A DNA stretch of 64,000 nucleotides, from contig OZ231127.1 in the NCBI GenBank assembly GCA_965153355.1, forward strand, positions 93,248,001 to 93,312,000. The letters are read 5' to 3'. The stretch comes from Flaccisagitta enflata. Its lineage: Eukaryota > Chaetognatha > Sagittoidea > Aphragmophora. This document shows positions 12,856-36,535 of the stretch, piece after piece. The stretch's first letter is position 1. Each line of letters opens with the position of its first letter. The notes beneath the pieces are model-generated. The model was not told where the DNA came from, did no database searches, and saw only the letters and a program-made list of their open reading frames with translations. A program made the translations under genes and the position numbers.

Positions 12856-13587
12856 TTAAAAACTGGTATTGTGGTCCGTGGACAAGTCGAGGTCGTGGTC
12901 TGTGGATTTTTGATCCGTGGGCATGTCTTGATCGAAGGAACTATCAAGAGACTCGTTCCTCCTCCTCCTCCTCATACTGACTTCATTCCAAGTCGACGGC
13001 AAGATCCAGCTCGATCTTCTCGTCATCGTCGACGACGACTCAACAACCGCGATTCGCTTCACTTTGGCGATTCCCAATGTTGTCGTCAAGAAGGCGTCGA
13101 CCTTCCCCGATGCAGTCAAGAAGGAGTTGGCGCTTTTTGATGTGGTCTTCAATGAAATATTGGCGCTTCTCAGTGGTGTCTTCAATGAAGTGCTTCTCGA
13201 CGCTGTTATCGATGAAGATTTGGCGCATCCCGGCGTTGTCTTCAGTTTCGTGCTAGCGCATCCCGATATTGTCGTCAACGAAGGTTTGTTGTTTCCGGAC
13301 GTCGTTTCATTTGTCATTGACTTTTGGCTTCTACAAATGACGCGACCATCCAAGTTTCTTTGGCAAATTGGCTTGGGAAGATAGTCTAGTTTTGTTGTCG
13401 TCGTCGATTTCAATTTTGAATTCCCATTTGTAGTTATCCTTTCTGTCTTTCCGTTTGAGGATCGTTGAATGGGGTTGTTTTTGCCGTTTTGTTCGACGAT
13501 TCTGACAATAGATGGCGTGTATTCATGATAGACGGTAGATTCAAACTTGTATAATTTGCCTTCTTCAATATACTGGTAAGATTTCAT
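12856..13587 (-). CDS. In-frame ORF after the stop of the 13.6-15.3 kb gene (hypothetical, repeat-bearing)
   Basis: 243 codons, Lys/Ser/Thr/Arg-rich. The middle holds degenerate ~30-bp repeats read as SLKTTSKSANSFL-like units. Its ATG follows the upstream TAA by one codon and lies in the same frame. It could be a 3' UTR, a stop-readthrough extension, or an unrelated reading frame. The repeat stays open in more than one frame on both strands, which weakens the coding case. I recognise no function. Confidence 0.25.
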   Translation of the reverse strand: MKSYQYIEEGKLYKFESTVYHEYTPSIVRIVEQNGKNNPIQRSSNGKTERITTNGNSKLKSTTTTKLDYLPKPICQRNLDGRVICRSQKSMTNETTSGNNKPSLTTISGCASTKLKTTPGCAKSSSITASRSTSLKTPLRSANISLKTTSKSANSFLTASGKVDAFLTTTLGIAKVKRIAVVESSSTMTRRSSWILPSTWNEVSMRRRRRNESLDSSFDQDMPTDQKSTDHDLDLSTDHNTSF

Positions 13588-13590
13588 TTC

Positions 13591-15327
13591 TTACCGCTTT
13601 TCGTCAGGTGTCGCTTCATCTGAAAAAAAAAAGCCAGAAATAGAAAAGATTTTAAAAAATATCAGCGTTTATCTGCCCGATGGGAGAGGAGCTAAGCAAA
13701 AAAATGAATGCATAAATGAATGAATGAATGAATAAGGAATGAATGAATCAATGAAAGAATCAATGAATGAATGATTGAATGAATGAATGAATGAATGAAT
13801 GAATGGATGAAGAAATGAATGAATGGGTGAATGAATATTTGAATGAATGAAAAAATGAATGATTGAATGAATGAATGGTTGCTTGAATTAGTCAATGAAT
13901 GAATGAATTAATGAATGAATAAATGAATGAACGAATGAATGAATGAATGAATGAATGAATGAATGAATGAATGAAAGAAAGAAAGAGAGACAGAATGAAA
14001 GAATACGCTCAAATAATGAGCTGATGGTACAAAACGAAACGAAACCAAACAAAACAAAACAAAACGCAGACTTACCTGTCTCCTTACTCCTACTTTCGCA
14101 GTCTTCAATTTCCTCGTCTTCCTCTTCCTCTCTCTCCTCCTCCTCTTCAATCGTTCTACCGCTTTTCCGTTCCTTCGAAATCAAAACTCGGAACTCTTTA
14201 CTCAGCGTTTCCAATTTGTGCAGCACGCGAGCGCCAAGCATCTCTACACTTTCATTGCCGCCCAGCTTGTCCACATCTTCATTGCCGCCCAGCTTGTCCA
14301 CATCTTCATTGCCGCCCAGCTTGTCCACATCTTCATTGCCGCCCAGCTTGTCCACATCCTCACTGACGCCCAACTTGTCCACACTTTCACAGACGCCCAG
14401 CGATGCTTGTCTTTGGAGACTGCCTCCAGTTACTTCATCCATTTGACTTCCGGCGTCCTCCACTTTGTCACTTCCTCGAATCATTCTGCTGAAAGTCTCT
14501 TTCCTCGATCTTTCTTTGCTGCCGACAGCTTCAACAGCAACTTTCTCTTTTTTTCCCAAGCAAAACGATTTCGCCTCGTTGATCTTTTGTTTCGTTTTGT
14601 CGATGGCGATTTGGGCGCCGAATGACGGCGCAGTGTGAATGTCATTGACATTGTCGTCGTCGTTGACATCACCAACATTGTCTTCTTTTTCTTGATCGAC
14701 ATCCACACGATTTCCCGTCCACACGGGAAGTACAACGCTCTCCTCAAATGATTCCCGACAGCGATCATTGTTGTTATTGTTGTTTCTGTTCATGTACTTG
14801 TTACTGTTGTTCTTGTAATGATTGTTGTTTCTATTGACTCTGCCACCAACATCATCGCCGTATGCCGGGGTCAAACAACCATCCAACTTCTTATCGATGC
14901 TCTTGTATTTGCTCCACAAAAACTCGAGCATTTTCTTCTCTTGTTGAATTTTGATGTTTTCATCGTCGTTGTTCATTTGTTTCGATTTCGAAGATGATTC
15001 TCGGCCACGAGTTTGACCGTTGTTTCGGGAGATGGCGCTGCTGGTTGAGTCGTTGACGCGGAAGACGGCGCCGTCGTTGGGGTCGACTGAAAAGGCGTTG
15101 TAATTAAAAGTCCCATCGTTGGATTTGATGGAGCCGCGGCAATTTGACTTTCCACATGATTTTCTTCTTCTGAATCCTCCGTTGACGTCGTTGTTGTTCG
15201 TCTCGGTGCCATTTGGACGGCGTCTTTCCGGGGTACGCGCGCTCCGCGATGAAGACGAAGTGGCTCGTTGATAGTTGCTGCAAAAAAGAAGTGCAACAAA
15301 GATGAGGATAGACGGCAATCGTGGCAT
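13591..15327 (-). CDS. Secreted Asn/Asp/Glu-rich protein with DKLGGNEDV repeats
   Basis: Exon 1 is 15327-14076 and exon 2 is 13619-13591 (minus strand). The donor ACAG|GTAAGT and acceptor TTTTCAG|ATGAAG agree in phase 1, giving about 426 residues. The N-terminal ~24 residues are a signal peptide (LPSILIFVALLFCSNY). Arg/Ser/Asn-rich stretches with poly-Asn runs follow, then about seven ~10-residue repeats (DKLGGNEDV) and an acidic EEEEREEEE segment. The repeat units are near-identical at the DNA level (30 bp), so they expanded recently. I recognise no domain; an extracellular matrix or secretory-granule role would be a guess. The intron carries a GAAT-type tract. Confidence 0.5.
13692..13985 (+). 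repeat. (GAAT)n / (AATG)n microsatellite
   Basis: Imperfect AATG tetranucleotide tract of about 290 bp within the intron of the minus-strand gene. Confidence 0.9.
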
Positions 15328-15525
15328 AAAAGAATACGGTGAATCTGTTTGTCAAACCGTGTTCCTCACCAAGATTTTAGAAAGCAGACCTAACATATTG
15401 TTCCACTTTTCATATACTCTATACATCTCATACAACACATGCATCCCATATTGCATCGCTATAAAAGGAGCTGATCGTCCACATATGCAAACATCTTAAC
15501 AAAGAGAGACAATGCAAATTGAAGA

Positions 15526-16875
15526 TTACCGTGTGCTGCATCTATTTTCATTCATTTGCTGCGTCGATTGCCGCGTTGCAGATGGTCGACCTCGTTGTTG
15601 TTGTTGTTGTTGCTGTTGCTGTTGCTGTTGCTGTTGTTGCTGCTGTTGATATTGTTGACTAGTCGTGCTTCTGTTCTTCTTCGGGCAACTGCTGTTATCA
15701 CATGCCTTTGAATTAACTGTTGTTTTTGTCGAGGTTGTTCTTAGTTGCTTTGGGGGCGGCGCATTTACAGTGGGCCTCGATTGCTGCGGCTTTTGCTGCG
15801 GCTGTTGCTGCGACTGTTGTTGCTTCGTAGTTGCCGAGCATTGACAAGAGCCGCAGCATGATTTACCCACACTATTGTTGTCTTCCCTCATTGAAACCTT
15901 TGCCCCACAACAGTTCCCAGTTGGCAACTTTGCCCCACAACAGTTCCCAGTTGGCAACTTTGCCCCACAACAGTTCCCAGTTGGCAACTTTGCCCCACAA
16001 CAGTTCCCAGTTGGTAACTTTGCCCCACAACAGTTCCCTAGTGAGCGTCCTGTCGGAACAGCGACTTCTCCACCGCATTGCCCAGCCGGGCATCTCTCTG
16101 CCTTCGAAATCAAGCCTCGACCTTTATTTTCCGCAGCGACGCTCACTTTTCCTTTCCCTGCTGCTGTTGTTGCTGCCGCCGCTGCTATTCTACTTTTCCT
16201 CACAGCCGCAGCAGTTGTTACCGCCGTTTTGCAGTCTTTCCTGCCGCATTTCGGTTTCGCCTGCGTGCTTTTCTCGGCCGCCGCGGCAGCGGTAAACTTT
16301 TTACAAGTTGCCACGCATTTGTCCGCCGCGCGGCTGCAGCCGAGGCCGCAGTTGGCGCTGTGCGCGTCGACGCCGGCGCAGCGCGCGTCGCAGCCAACAG
16401 CGCGGTCCGTCTTCTCCGTCGGCGGACGCGCTTCCACGCATTTGTCGACGCACGACGCCGCGTCGACGTAGATGCTGCCGCCGCCTTCATTGGACACGTC
16501 ATCACCTTGGCCATTTTTTACCAACACCTCCTCCTCCTTTTGCTCCTTTCCATTTTCGCAGCAAGTACATTCATCTTTCTCATCCGGGCATCCTTCGTCG
16601 CATTCCAAATCAAGCTCCTCTTCCTCCTCCTCTTCCCCCTCCTCTTCTTCCTCCTCCTCTTCAATCTCCACTATCTTTGCCTCTTTCTCGCAACATGGGC
16701 TACAAGGCGTCGTCTTTTTACCACCTCCGCCGCAGCAGCCGCCGCCATCGCCTCTTTCGCCGCCGCACGGATCGCAGCATCGTTTGGAGAAGAAGTCTGT
16801 TTCTCTCGAAATTTCCATCTGCGGAATCGTGTCACAGAAAGTGATACCAAATTTTAGATGCATGAGAAGTAACAA
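15526..16875 (-). CDS. Cys-rich repeat protein, hypothetical
   Basis: One long minus-strand frame of 449 codons. The likely internal start is MEISRETDF, at an acceptor-like CCGCAG near 16817; the first ATG of the frame is at 16875. In order: CC-containing Cys/Gly clusters, an acidic run of about 20 Glu, spaced Cys pairs (CDARC, CGLGC, CVATC), an Ala/Lys-rich stretch, five 10-residue repeats of GNCCGAKLPT, another Cys cluster (SCCGSCQC), and a polyQ tail. The Cys spacing recalls metal-binding or keratin-associated proteins, but no family is established. No signal peptide is visible. The frame ends in ACACG|GTAATC, which may be a donor, so the apparent stop might be intronic. Shadow ORFs run on the plus strand. 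Confidence 0.45.
   Translation of the reverse strand: MLLLMHLKFGITFCDTIPQMEISRETDFFSKRCCDPCGGERGDGGGCCGGGGKKTTPCSPCCEKEAKIVEIEEEEEEEEGEEEEEEELDLECDEGCPDEKDECTCCENGKEQKEEEVLVKNGQGDDVSNEGGGSIYVDAASCVDKCVEARPPTEKTDRAVGCDARCAGVDAHSANCGLGCSRAADKCVATCKKFTAAAAAEKSTQAKPKCGRKDCKTAVTTAAAVRKSRIAAAAATTAAGKGKVSVAAENKGRGLISKAERCPAGQCGGEVAVPTGRSLGNCCGAKLPTGNCCGAKLPTGNCCGAKLPTGNCCGAKLPTGNCCGAKVSMREDNNSVGKSCCGSCQCSATTKQQQSQQQPQQKPQQSRPTVNAPPPKQLRTTSTKTTVNSKACDNSSCPKKNRSTTSQQYQQQQQQQQQQQQQQQQQQRGRPSATRQSTQQMNENRCSTR
15894..16036 (-). repeat. 30-bp coding minisatellite (GNCCGAKLPT)
   Basis: Four almost identical 30-bp units plus a diverged fifth. The first units are identical over their full length, indicating recent expansion or conversion. 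Confidence 0.9.
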
Positions 16876-16957
16876 ATACCTTTTATCATTTTTAACATGC
16901 TGTATAAATTACAGAAAAAAACTAAATCAAAATCATTTCAATTCAGTTCTTTTAATT

Positions 16958-17662
16958 TCACAAAATGTTTTTGTAATCATTTAACTTCACAAAAGGAACC
17001 CTACTTATGTTATATTTGAATCTAAATTTTGGACTGCAAATTGTGACACGAGCCTGCAAGTCTTCGACTTTCGTGAGCAGACTTTTGTAGACTCCCGTGT
17101 TTTCCATGTGGCATCTTCGAAGATTGTTAAGCCGGTCGTTAGTAGCCTCCAAATGCCGCATCACGCTGACGAGCCGTTCGGCCTCTGCGGTGCAGCAACT
17201 TGGAGGTCCGACGTCGAAGTCCCAAGCGCATCCACCCACGCGCGACGTGAAGTTTGGCAAGCAGGCCAACTGGTTGTTGGTAGAAAGAGTTTGGAGGACG
17301 TACAAAAAATTGTAAAAAAGTGCTGCTAGGATATAGGATGAAAGCATTTTCAACGCGAAAAAACATCTGTTTTAAACTTCTGTCTCCCTCTGTCTGTCTG
17401 TGTCCGTATTTGTTTGCCCATCTGTTTGTGTATGTCTTTCTATCTCACTTTTTGTCTGTCTGTCTGTTTGACTGTCTTTCTGTCTGTCTGTTCCTCTCTC
17501 TCTCTCTCTCTCTCTGTTCCTTCTAACCTGGTTTTCGTCACAAAATGTTGGCATTCTATAACAACGGTTGGCGGTGGACGAAGGGTAACAAGGAGGAGCG
17601 TAACACCACGCATCGTATGGTTTCCAACAATCTGAGTAAAGAGGCTGATAGCATCTGTCCAT
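16958..17662 (-). CDS. Small Cys-rich protein with coiled-coil segment, hypothetical
   Basis: Proposed exons are 17662-17528 (CYQPLYSDCWKPYDAWCY ..., ending AACCAG|GTTAGA) and 17269-16958 (after CAACAACCAG; LACLPNFTSRVGGCAWDF). Phase 0 agrees on both sides. The second part has paired Cys and a heptad-like helix (EAERLVSVMRHLEATNDRL). An alternative model starts at the ATG near 17353 in the second exon's own frame, with a signal-peptide-like start (MLSSYILAALFYNFLYVL). Either way the product is probably secreted. I recognise no family. A CTGT/CTCT tract occupies the proposed intron. The first exon may continue upstream. Confidence 0.4.
17380..17520 (+). repeat. (CTGT)n / (CT)n microsatellite
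   Basis: Imperfect TCTG units followed by a CT run. Confidence 0.85.
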
Positions 17663-18060
17663 AGTCAAAGATCGGCTTTTAGTGATTGTTTATTCTAATT
17701 CCAAAATCAACTAAGAAAACAGACTCAAATTTACATTCCATAATTTCTCCCCTAATGGGGGGTACTTACAGTAAAGGTCCGATCATTCCCTCACTTTTAC
17801 CTTTTGTTTCAACATTAGATTTATCTTTTTCTCACGCTTTTTCCGGGCGGAAGGTGCGCTGACTGTCGTTGAAAAATGTTCTTTTGTCTTGTAAAAGCCA
17901 ATTGGCAAAGTTTCATTTCATGAGTTTCTATGGTGATAGAAAGAAAGCTTTTGTCAGCAAAATTACCCACGGAAAGCCCCAATGAAAACATTCTCAAGAC
18001 TCAAGAGGCAAATGGTTTTTTTTAATTGAAAGTCTAGATCCTTATCTGTGAATTGTGATG

Positions 18061-18220
18061 TACACTTTTTATTTTTTATAAGAACGTCATTTTTTTTCTG
18101 AAGCCTTCAAAAGAGATAGAGATAGCTACTAGTAAAATAACTACAATGTTCTTAAATTTTGAGCGTTTTCAAGGCTTGATGTTCTTATAAACTAGGTTCT
18201 TATAAAAGATGAAAAGTGTA
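18061..18220. mobile_element. Inverted-repeat MITE, ATAAGAAC family (short copy)
   Basis: The ends are TACACTTTT ... TTATAAGAAC and the inverse ... GTTCTTATAAAA..AAGTGTA. It ends about 175 bp upstream of the DYNLT2B start codon, so it may lie in that promoter. Confidence 0.6.
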
Positions 18221-18394
18221 AGTATAAGTTTTGACAATTTTAAGGTGTGTGTTTATGAATTTATGTTATCCAGGAAAAAAAATATCAGACTTTCGTTCTT
18301 TTACTGAAATATCCACTTGTTGCTTAATTGAAGAGTACCAAATACAAGACTTTATTGACCATCATCCTCGCCTAAAAAAGCAAACAATATCATC

Positions 18395-19229
<835 letters not shown>

Positions 19230-19299
19230 ATCATTTGACAAACATGTCCGCATTTTATTCAAATGTTTCATCGTCACACGTCATCATTGCAATTTCGTT

Positions 19300-19305
19300 A
19301 ATAAA
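19300..19305 (+). promoter_or_regulatory. Candidate poly(A) signal for DYNLT2B
   Basis: AATAAA 70 bp after the stop codon. Confidence 0.5.
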
Positions 19306-19574
19306 ACTTGCCCCTTATTTTTTTTTAATTTGTCCTTCTCTTTGTATATGTTTTTTTCGTCACCGTCGCTATCATAATCATCGACATCGACATCGCGATC
19401 ATCCATTCCTCAATAAGTTTCGATAACAATATCGTTCACGTCATCTCTATCATCAATATTACTTTGTTTGCATGACATCTTGACAAAAATCGTGTTCACA
19501 CTATTCTGGTCAAACTAATCATTCACGTAATTCACTTTATGAATGACGCAATTTTTAAATGATTCTTCCAAATT

Positions 19575-19776
19575 CTTGGCGAAAAGAAACGCGACCTATG
19601 CCAAAAGTAGATAAACTTTGGAGGAGTGCTGCTCCTAAAAGAATAAAGCTTTTGGCTCTATTTGGGTCCAATTTTTAAAGTCTGTGTCAAATGAGACCAA
19701 GCGTTAATCGTTTAGGAGCAGCACCTTTTCAAAGTGGATGCTACTTTAAACAACTGTCGCGTTTCTTTCCGCCAAG
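19575..19776. mobile_element. Small inverted-repeat MITE
   Basis: TIRs are CTTGGCGAAAAGAAACGCGAC and its inverse, with an inner inverted pair AGGAGTGCTGCTCCT / AGGAGCAGCACC. It lies between DYNLT2B and GCL. Confidence 0.65.
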
Positions 19777-19913
19777 ATGGTAATGTTCGCTCTTCTTGTT
19801 TTCTAATTTCTCCAATATTCTCGCAGGTTTTCAAGGGATTGGAAGAGAGACCAGCATCGCATGCGTTGGGTGTCTAATGTCTGCTCCGCAAATTTAGCCC
19901 CCGACGTCCGTTG

Positions 19914-31459
<11,546 letters not shown>

Positions 31460-31471
31460 TTAAGACAGACC

Positions 31472-31502
<31 letters not shown>

Positions 31503-31956
31503 TGACAGACAGAAGGGAGTCATGACCAAACTCAAGTTGCGTGTCTATGTCATGTTTGCAATTTGCCTACCCTGAGTAAGACAGACAGACAGACAGACAG
31601 ACAGACAGGAGGAACTTCTGACCGAGCTCTCTTTGCCTCTCTATATTTGCCATTCGTTTACCACCCTGAGTGAGACCGACAGACAGACGGACAGGAAGGA
31701 CTTCTGACCAAACTAAATTTGCCTTTCCATGGCATGTTTGCTATCTGCTTACCACCTCGAGACAAAAACAGACAGACAGAGGGACAGACAGGAGGAACAT
31801 CTGACCAAACTCTGCTATTCGCCTACCACCCTTAGTGAGACAGACAGGCAGACAGACAGACAGGCAGACAGACAGACAAAGGGCGGTCATGATCAAACTC
31901 AATTTGCTATTTTATGTCATGTTTGCTATCTGCCTACTAATACTATACCACCCTGA

Positions 31957-32270
<314 letters not shown>

Positions 32271-32367
32271 CATTTACGTGTATATTTAATTTTCTCTTTC
32301 TCTCTCTCTGTCTTTTGCTCGCTAGAAGATGGTTTAATGAAAATGATTTGTTTGCGCTCTCAAAGAA

Positions 32368-32373
32368 AATAAA
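32368..32373 (+). promoter_or_regulatory. Candidate poly(A) signal for GCL
   Basis: AATAAA about 0.9 kb after the stop; it is used only if the transcript crosses the repeat array. Confidence 0.3.
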
Positions 32374-32494
32374 AACATTTTATTCGGGCCTTTCTTAAAG
32401 ACTTTGTTTAATGTCAGGATCTTTTTGTGTTTTAACAGTCTTTGCTTTAGATTTGAAGTTTTTCGACTTTTTTCAGTAACGAAGCTCCTTTTGG

Positions 32495-33081
32495 GCAGCG
32501 GCCCCGAAGGGGCCGATGACCTATGCTTTCACACATAAGGGAAATTTCTCCTTTTCCTTCTTCTTCTTTTTCTCCTTGTTCTCCGTCCCCCCTCCCTCAA
32601 GGCCCAAATCCTAGTCTCAAGACCCAAATCCTAGCTTCGAGGCTCAAATCCCCGCTTCAAAGCTCAAATCCCAGCCTTGAGACTCAAATCTGTCTCCAGG
32701 CTAAAATCCCAGCCTCGGGGCTCAAATCCCAGCCCTTCCTGAAATCCCAGTCTCAAGGCACAAATCCCAGCCTTGAAGCTCAAATCCTAACCTCGAAGCT
32801 CAAATACCAGCTTACAAGCTCAAATCCCTACCCCGAAGCTCATATCCCAACCTCAAAGCTCAAATCTCAGCCTTGAAGCTGAAATCCCAGCCTCGAAGCT
32901 CAAATCCCAGCCTCAAGGCCCCAATTCCAGCCTCCAGGCCCTAATTCCATCCTTGAGGCCCATATAAGAATCGCATAGGTCATCAGCCCCTTTGGGGCCG
33001 CTGCCCCTCTAGCCACCTCACACCCACATGCAATCATATAGGGGTAACGGGTACCGCTGACCATCTAACGCTTTTGCGACT
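32495..33081 (+). mobile_element. Foldback cassette element, copy 1
   Basis: Left end GGGCAGCGGCCCCGAAGGGG, inverted at 32980-33010 (CCCCTTTGGGGCCGCTGCCC). The core is ~20-bp units TCAAATCCCAGCCTCGAAGC. The tail GGGTACCGCTGACCATC ends with hairpin CGCTTTTGCG. It is colinear with the reverse copy at 52119-52634. Confidence 0.7.
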
Positions 33082-33189
33082 ATTTTTTATGGTTTTGTCC
33101 TTTTTTTGGGGGAGTGTGTCTATGATTTAGATCTGCGAGGAAGACAATTCAAATGCTAGAATAAAAGAAAATAAGTCAGCTAATTAGCT

Positions 33190-33360
33190 CATGCACTCAC
33201 TTTCAGTCATGTATTAATCCGATAGTTAAGGTGTGTCTGCATTAATCAGCTTATTCGGATATTTGATTTGAATATTAATATCCGGATATTTCATGTAGTA
33301 AATTTTGTAAATTCACTATTTAGAATATCCGGATATTGATATCCAGATAAATTATCCAAA
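33190..33360. repeat. ATATCCGGATAT palindromic repeats
   Basis: Several 12-bp palindromes (ATATCCGGATAT-like) directly upstream of the reverse transcriptase fragment. Confidence 0.6.
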
Positions 33361-33361
33361 T

Positions 33362-34949
33362 AATTTGGTGAATGCTTTGGATCCCGGCAATTACAGACCG
33401 GTTAGCATTTTAAATGTCCTTTCTAAGATTCTTGAGCGTGCGGCACATTCACAATTGAGCGAGTATTTGGAAAAGCGTGGTCTGTTATTTGAGAATCAGT
33501 CTGGATTTCGTGGTGGCTATTCCACCGATTCTTGTCTAATTGGTCTCTCGGATTTTACCAAAGGTGAAATCAGTATGGGTAACATGGTCGGGATGGTTCT
33601 GATCGATTTACAGAAGGCTTTTGATACGGTTGACCATGTAATTCTTAGAGAGAAACTTTCTTCTATAGGCGTTTTGTCGACTACATGGTTTGAATCATAT
33701 TTGGCCGATCGTAGGCAATGCGTTGAGGTAAATGGATCATTTTCGGAATTTTTGCCTGTTTCCTGTGGAGTACCACAGGGTAGCATTCTTGGTCCCTTAC
33801 TTTTCTTAATCTATATAAATGACATGAGCATAAGTCTGAACTGTCGACTGTCATTATATGCCGACGATTCTGCCCTTCTTTTTGCACATCGTGACCCTCG
33901 TGTTATTGGTAATCATTTGAGCAATGAATTGTCAACTTGTAAGCGATGGCTTGTCGACAACAGGTTATCTCTTCACGTGAGAAAGACGGAGTCTCTATTG
34001 TTTGGTTCAAAAAGGAGATTAAAAGGGGTGGATAATTTTCACGTCCACTGTGACGGGGTACCTGTTGAACGCAAGTTTTGTGTTAAGTATCTTGGTGTTC
34101 TCTTGGATGAGAATATGAACGGATCGGCTCATGCGGGAAATATTATGAAGGTTTGCGCTGGTAGAATGGCTTTCCTTTACCGTAATTCCTCTCTTTTAGA
34201 TAAAAAATGTCGTCAAACACTTTGTGGCGCGTTGATACAACCTTACGTAGATTACTGTTGTAGTTCCTGGTACAGCGGTCTCTCAGTGGTTTTAAGAGAG
34301 AGATTAAATGTTATCCAACGTAAGATGGTACGATTCATTTATGGCATGGACAATAGGGGACATGTTGACAACAAAAATTTTCGGGATTTGTCTTGCTTAG
34401 CATACCTGATCGCGTCAAGTCTTTCAGAATGTCACACCTATTCCGTATTCGGCACAAGTTGGCCCCCGCATATTTACTGCCTAATTTTAAGTCGGTCTCT
34501 GACGCTCATAATCACAACACACGCGGGAGTAGTTTTAATTTTCATATGTCCCGCGAACTTTCTCTTTCTCCAAACGGATTTGCACGTACGGCAATAAAGC
34601 AGTGGAACGAGCTGCCTAATGTCTTAAAGTCAATTTCGGTTTTTCGAGTTTTTAAGCAAAAACTAAAGCAGTTTTTACTCTCCAAGTACGACTAGTCTCA
34701 CGAGTTTTGTTGGACGGATTTTAACGGATTTTAACGGATGTTTACTTGACTACGATTTTACTTCTTACGGTTACTGAATTTTTATTAATTTTATCATGTT
34801 ATGAATTTTTTATAAGGGACCCTGTTGGAAAAAAGTCACTATTAGACTTTCACAGGCCATCCCTCGAGACCAAGCCATTTACATTATTCTGTTTTGTAAA
34901 ATTTTGCTGCGTTTCGAAAATAAATTCATTCATTCATTCATTCATTCAG
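33362..34949 (+). mobile_element. 5'-truncated L2/CR1-like non-LTR retrotransposon
   Basis: Reverse transcriptase coding sequence followed by a short 3' UTR ending in AAATAAATTCATTCATTC-type tetranucleotide tail. No endonuclease or ORF1 is present, as expected for 5' truncation on target-primed insertion. Confidence 0.8.
33365..34695 (+). pseudogene. Reverse transcriptase of non-LTR retrotransposon, truncated and frameshifted
   Basis: Frame 1 (33365 to about 34390) has the ordered RT motifs: NYRPVSILNVLSKILER, DLQKAFDTVDH, GVPQGSILGPLLFLIYIND, LYADDSALLF, KTESLLFGS and KYLGVLLDENM. Catalytic aspartates are present (D of DLQKAFD, DD of YADD). Near 34394 a one-base loss shifts the frame. The next frame continues the expected C-terminus (IPDRVKSFRMSHLF ... 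AIKQWNELP) to TGA/TAG at 34695. The amino-terminal endonuclease is missing. It resembles the CR1/L2/Jockey group, where RT copies DNA from RNA at the target site. This copy is inactive. Confidence 0.85.
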
Positions 34950-35790
34950 ACGCATCCTAAGAAAATCTCGTGAATCATTAACGACGTCTCATCAGATAAG
35001 TCCCCGGGTTACCTGTTATTGATGCCCTCATGAATCAAACATTCATTCCCGAAACCTATCGTCAATTCGTCACTGGTCAGATAGTCGCCCGAGTGCGCCT
35101 CTCTCTGACTGACTGTCTCTCAGGCCCGCGACACGATTGACTAAAAGGAATCCCATTCCAACCAATACAATCGCTTTGAAGTTCTTATATGATACATATC
35201 GACCTCATCAAAGTATATAACATTTTCAGTTGTCTCTAAACAATGAAGAGTCTAAACAAAAGCAGGCCTGCTAAAACATTTAACAAAGAAACTAGATTTG
35301 TACATTTCTCGTCAGTTAGAAATATTAATTTTCAATTTAGCCATTTAATCATGCAAAGCCGTCGTTGAGACCGCATTATCCATTATCCTTTTTAACGTCG
35401 TGATGATGACCTGCAAGAACTTGTGTGCAAAATGGGGCACATAGAAACTAACACCGGAGGCAGGTTACATGCTTGTGGTGATGGATAAAGGAAGAGGGGC
35501 CGGCAGATCGTCAACGATTTCCCTTGCCACACTTTTTAAACAAATTCTCATAAGGTCGTCAACGATCTCACGGCACTTTGTATGCTAGCATTGACGATGT
35601 CCCGATACTGCCAAATAAAACACTTTGATTTTTTTTTATCTTTTCATTGACGATGTGGCGAGTGACGATCTCCCAATACTGCAATAAAAAACACTTAGAT
35701 TTTTTTTCCTTTGTTTACCGACGATGTGGCGAGTGACGACCTCCCGTCACCAAGAAACAAAAATACTTATAATATTTCTTTGTACAGATC
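34950..35790. other. Intergenic DNA with a short tandem repeat
   Basis: Unique DNA, plus two to three ~65-bp units containing GACGATGTGGCGAGTGACGA at about 35520-35760. No gene recognised. Confidence 0.5.
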
Positions 35791-35871
35791 TTTCAAATGG
35801 TCATAGATCTTCGATAGTCCAAGCCGATGACATTGTGGATCATTGTGCGAATAACATTGTGGAATAGAAAA

Positions 35872-36035
35872 AAAGAAGGAAGGAAGTATAGAGAAGAAGG
35901 AAGGAAGGAAGGAAGGACGGAAGGATGAAAGGACGGAAGGGAGGAAGGAAGGGGGGAAGGAAGGAAGGACGGAATGAAAGAAGGGGGGAATGAAGGGAAG
36001 AAGGAAGTAAGCAAAGAAGGAAGGAAAGAAAGAAG
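35872..36035 (+). repeat. (GGAA)n microsatellite
   Basis: Imperfect GGAA/GGAC tract. Confidence 0.9.
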
Positions 36036-36139
36036 GAATATGTGTGAGACTCGGCGCTGACCGGGCATCGTGCGCGTGGTCCTTGAAACTTTACGACAGT
36101 GAAAGAATTTTGCTTTAACCCAGCTTCAGTGTCGAGGAT

Positions 36140-36242
36140 GGCCCCGTTCATTGTATTTTTGCTTGTCTTCTCTTCTCTTTACAATCCCTTTTGTAATTAT
36201 CTTGTTTCGTAAATAAAATTCATTCATTCATTCATTCATTCA
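36140..36242 (+). mobile_element. 3' tail of a second non-LTR element
   Basis: TTTCGTAAATAAAATTCATT followed by (CATT)n resembles the tail of the RT fragment at 34900-34949. Confidence 0.55.
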
Positions 36243-36447
36243 TGTGTGTGGACTTGTAAAACGGAGCACGCGACTGTTGGCTTGTTGGGCTTGTCTTCTT
36301 TGCCATAGTCATGCAGGTTGACTTTATGCATTTTCATAAATTTGGACTGAAGCTGCACAGAATGGACTGACGAACCAAAAAACTGACTGATGGGTTAAGT
36401 TTTTCACTATGTCGCAAATTAGTGAATGAAAAAAATATCAACAGCAG

Positions 36448-36454
36448 CAGCAGC

Positions 36455-36534
<80 letters not shown>

Positions 36535-36535
36535 C
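36448..36535 (+). repeat. (CAA)n microsatellite
   Basis: CAG then CAA run. The next ~550 bp (36536-37100) hold no confident feature. Confidence 0.95.

Noticed and set aside
13561-13600. 22-nt intron joining the secreted gene to the 243-codon ORF
   Set aside because: Far below plausible intron length, and the splice would put the ORF in another frame.
15461-15468. TATAAAAG box on the plus strand
   Set aside because: No plus-strand gene follows within a suitable distance; the adjacent gene is on the minus strand.
16078-16857. Plus-strand ORFs of 170-259 codons opposite the Cys-rich gene
   Set aside because: Shadow frames of the GC-rich minus-strand frame; no start, splice or domain support.
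33365-34597. Intact host gene for reverse transcriptase
   Set aside because: It lacks the endonuclease, has a one-base frameshift near 34394 and has a tetranucleotide retrotransposon tail.
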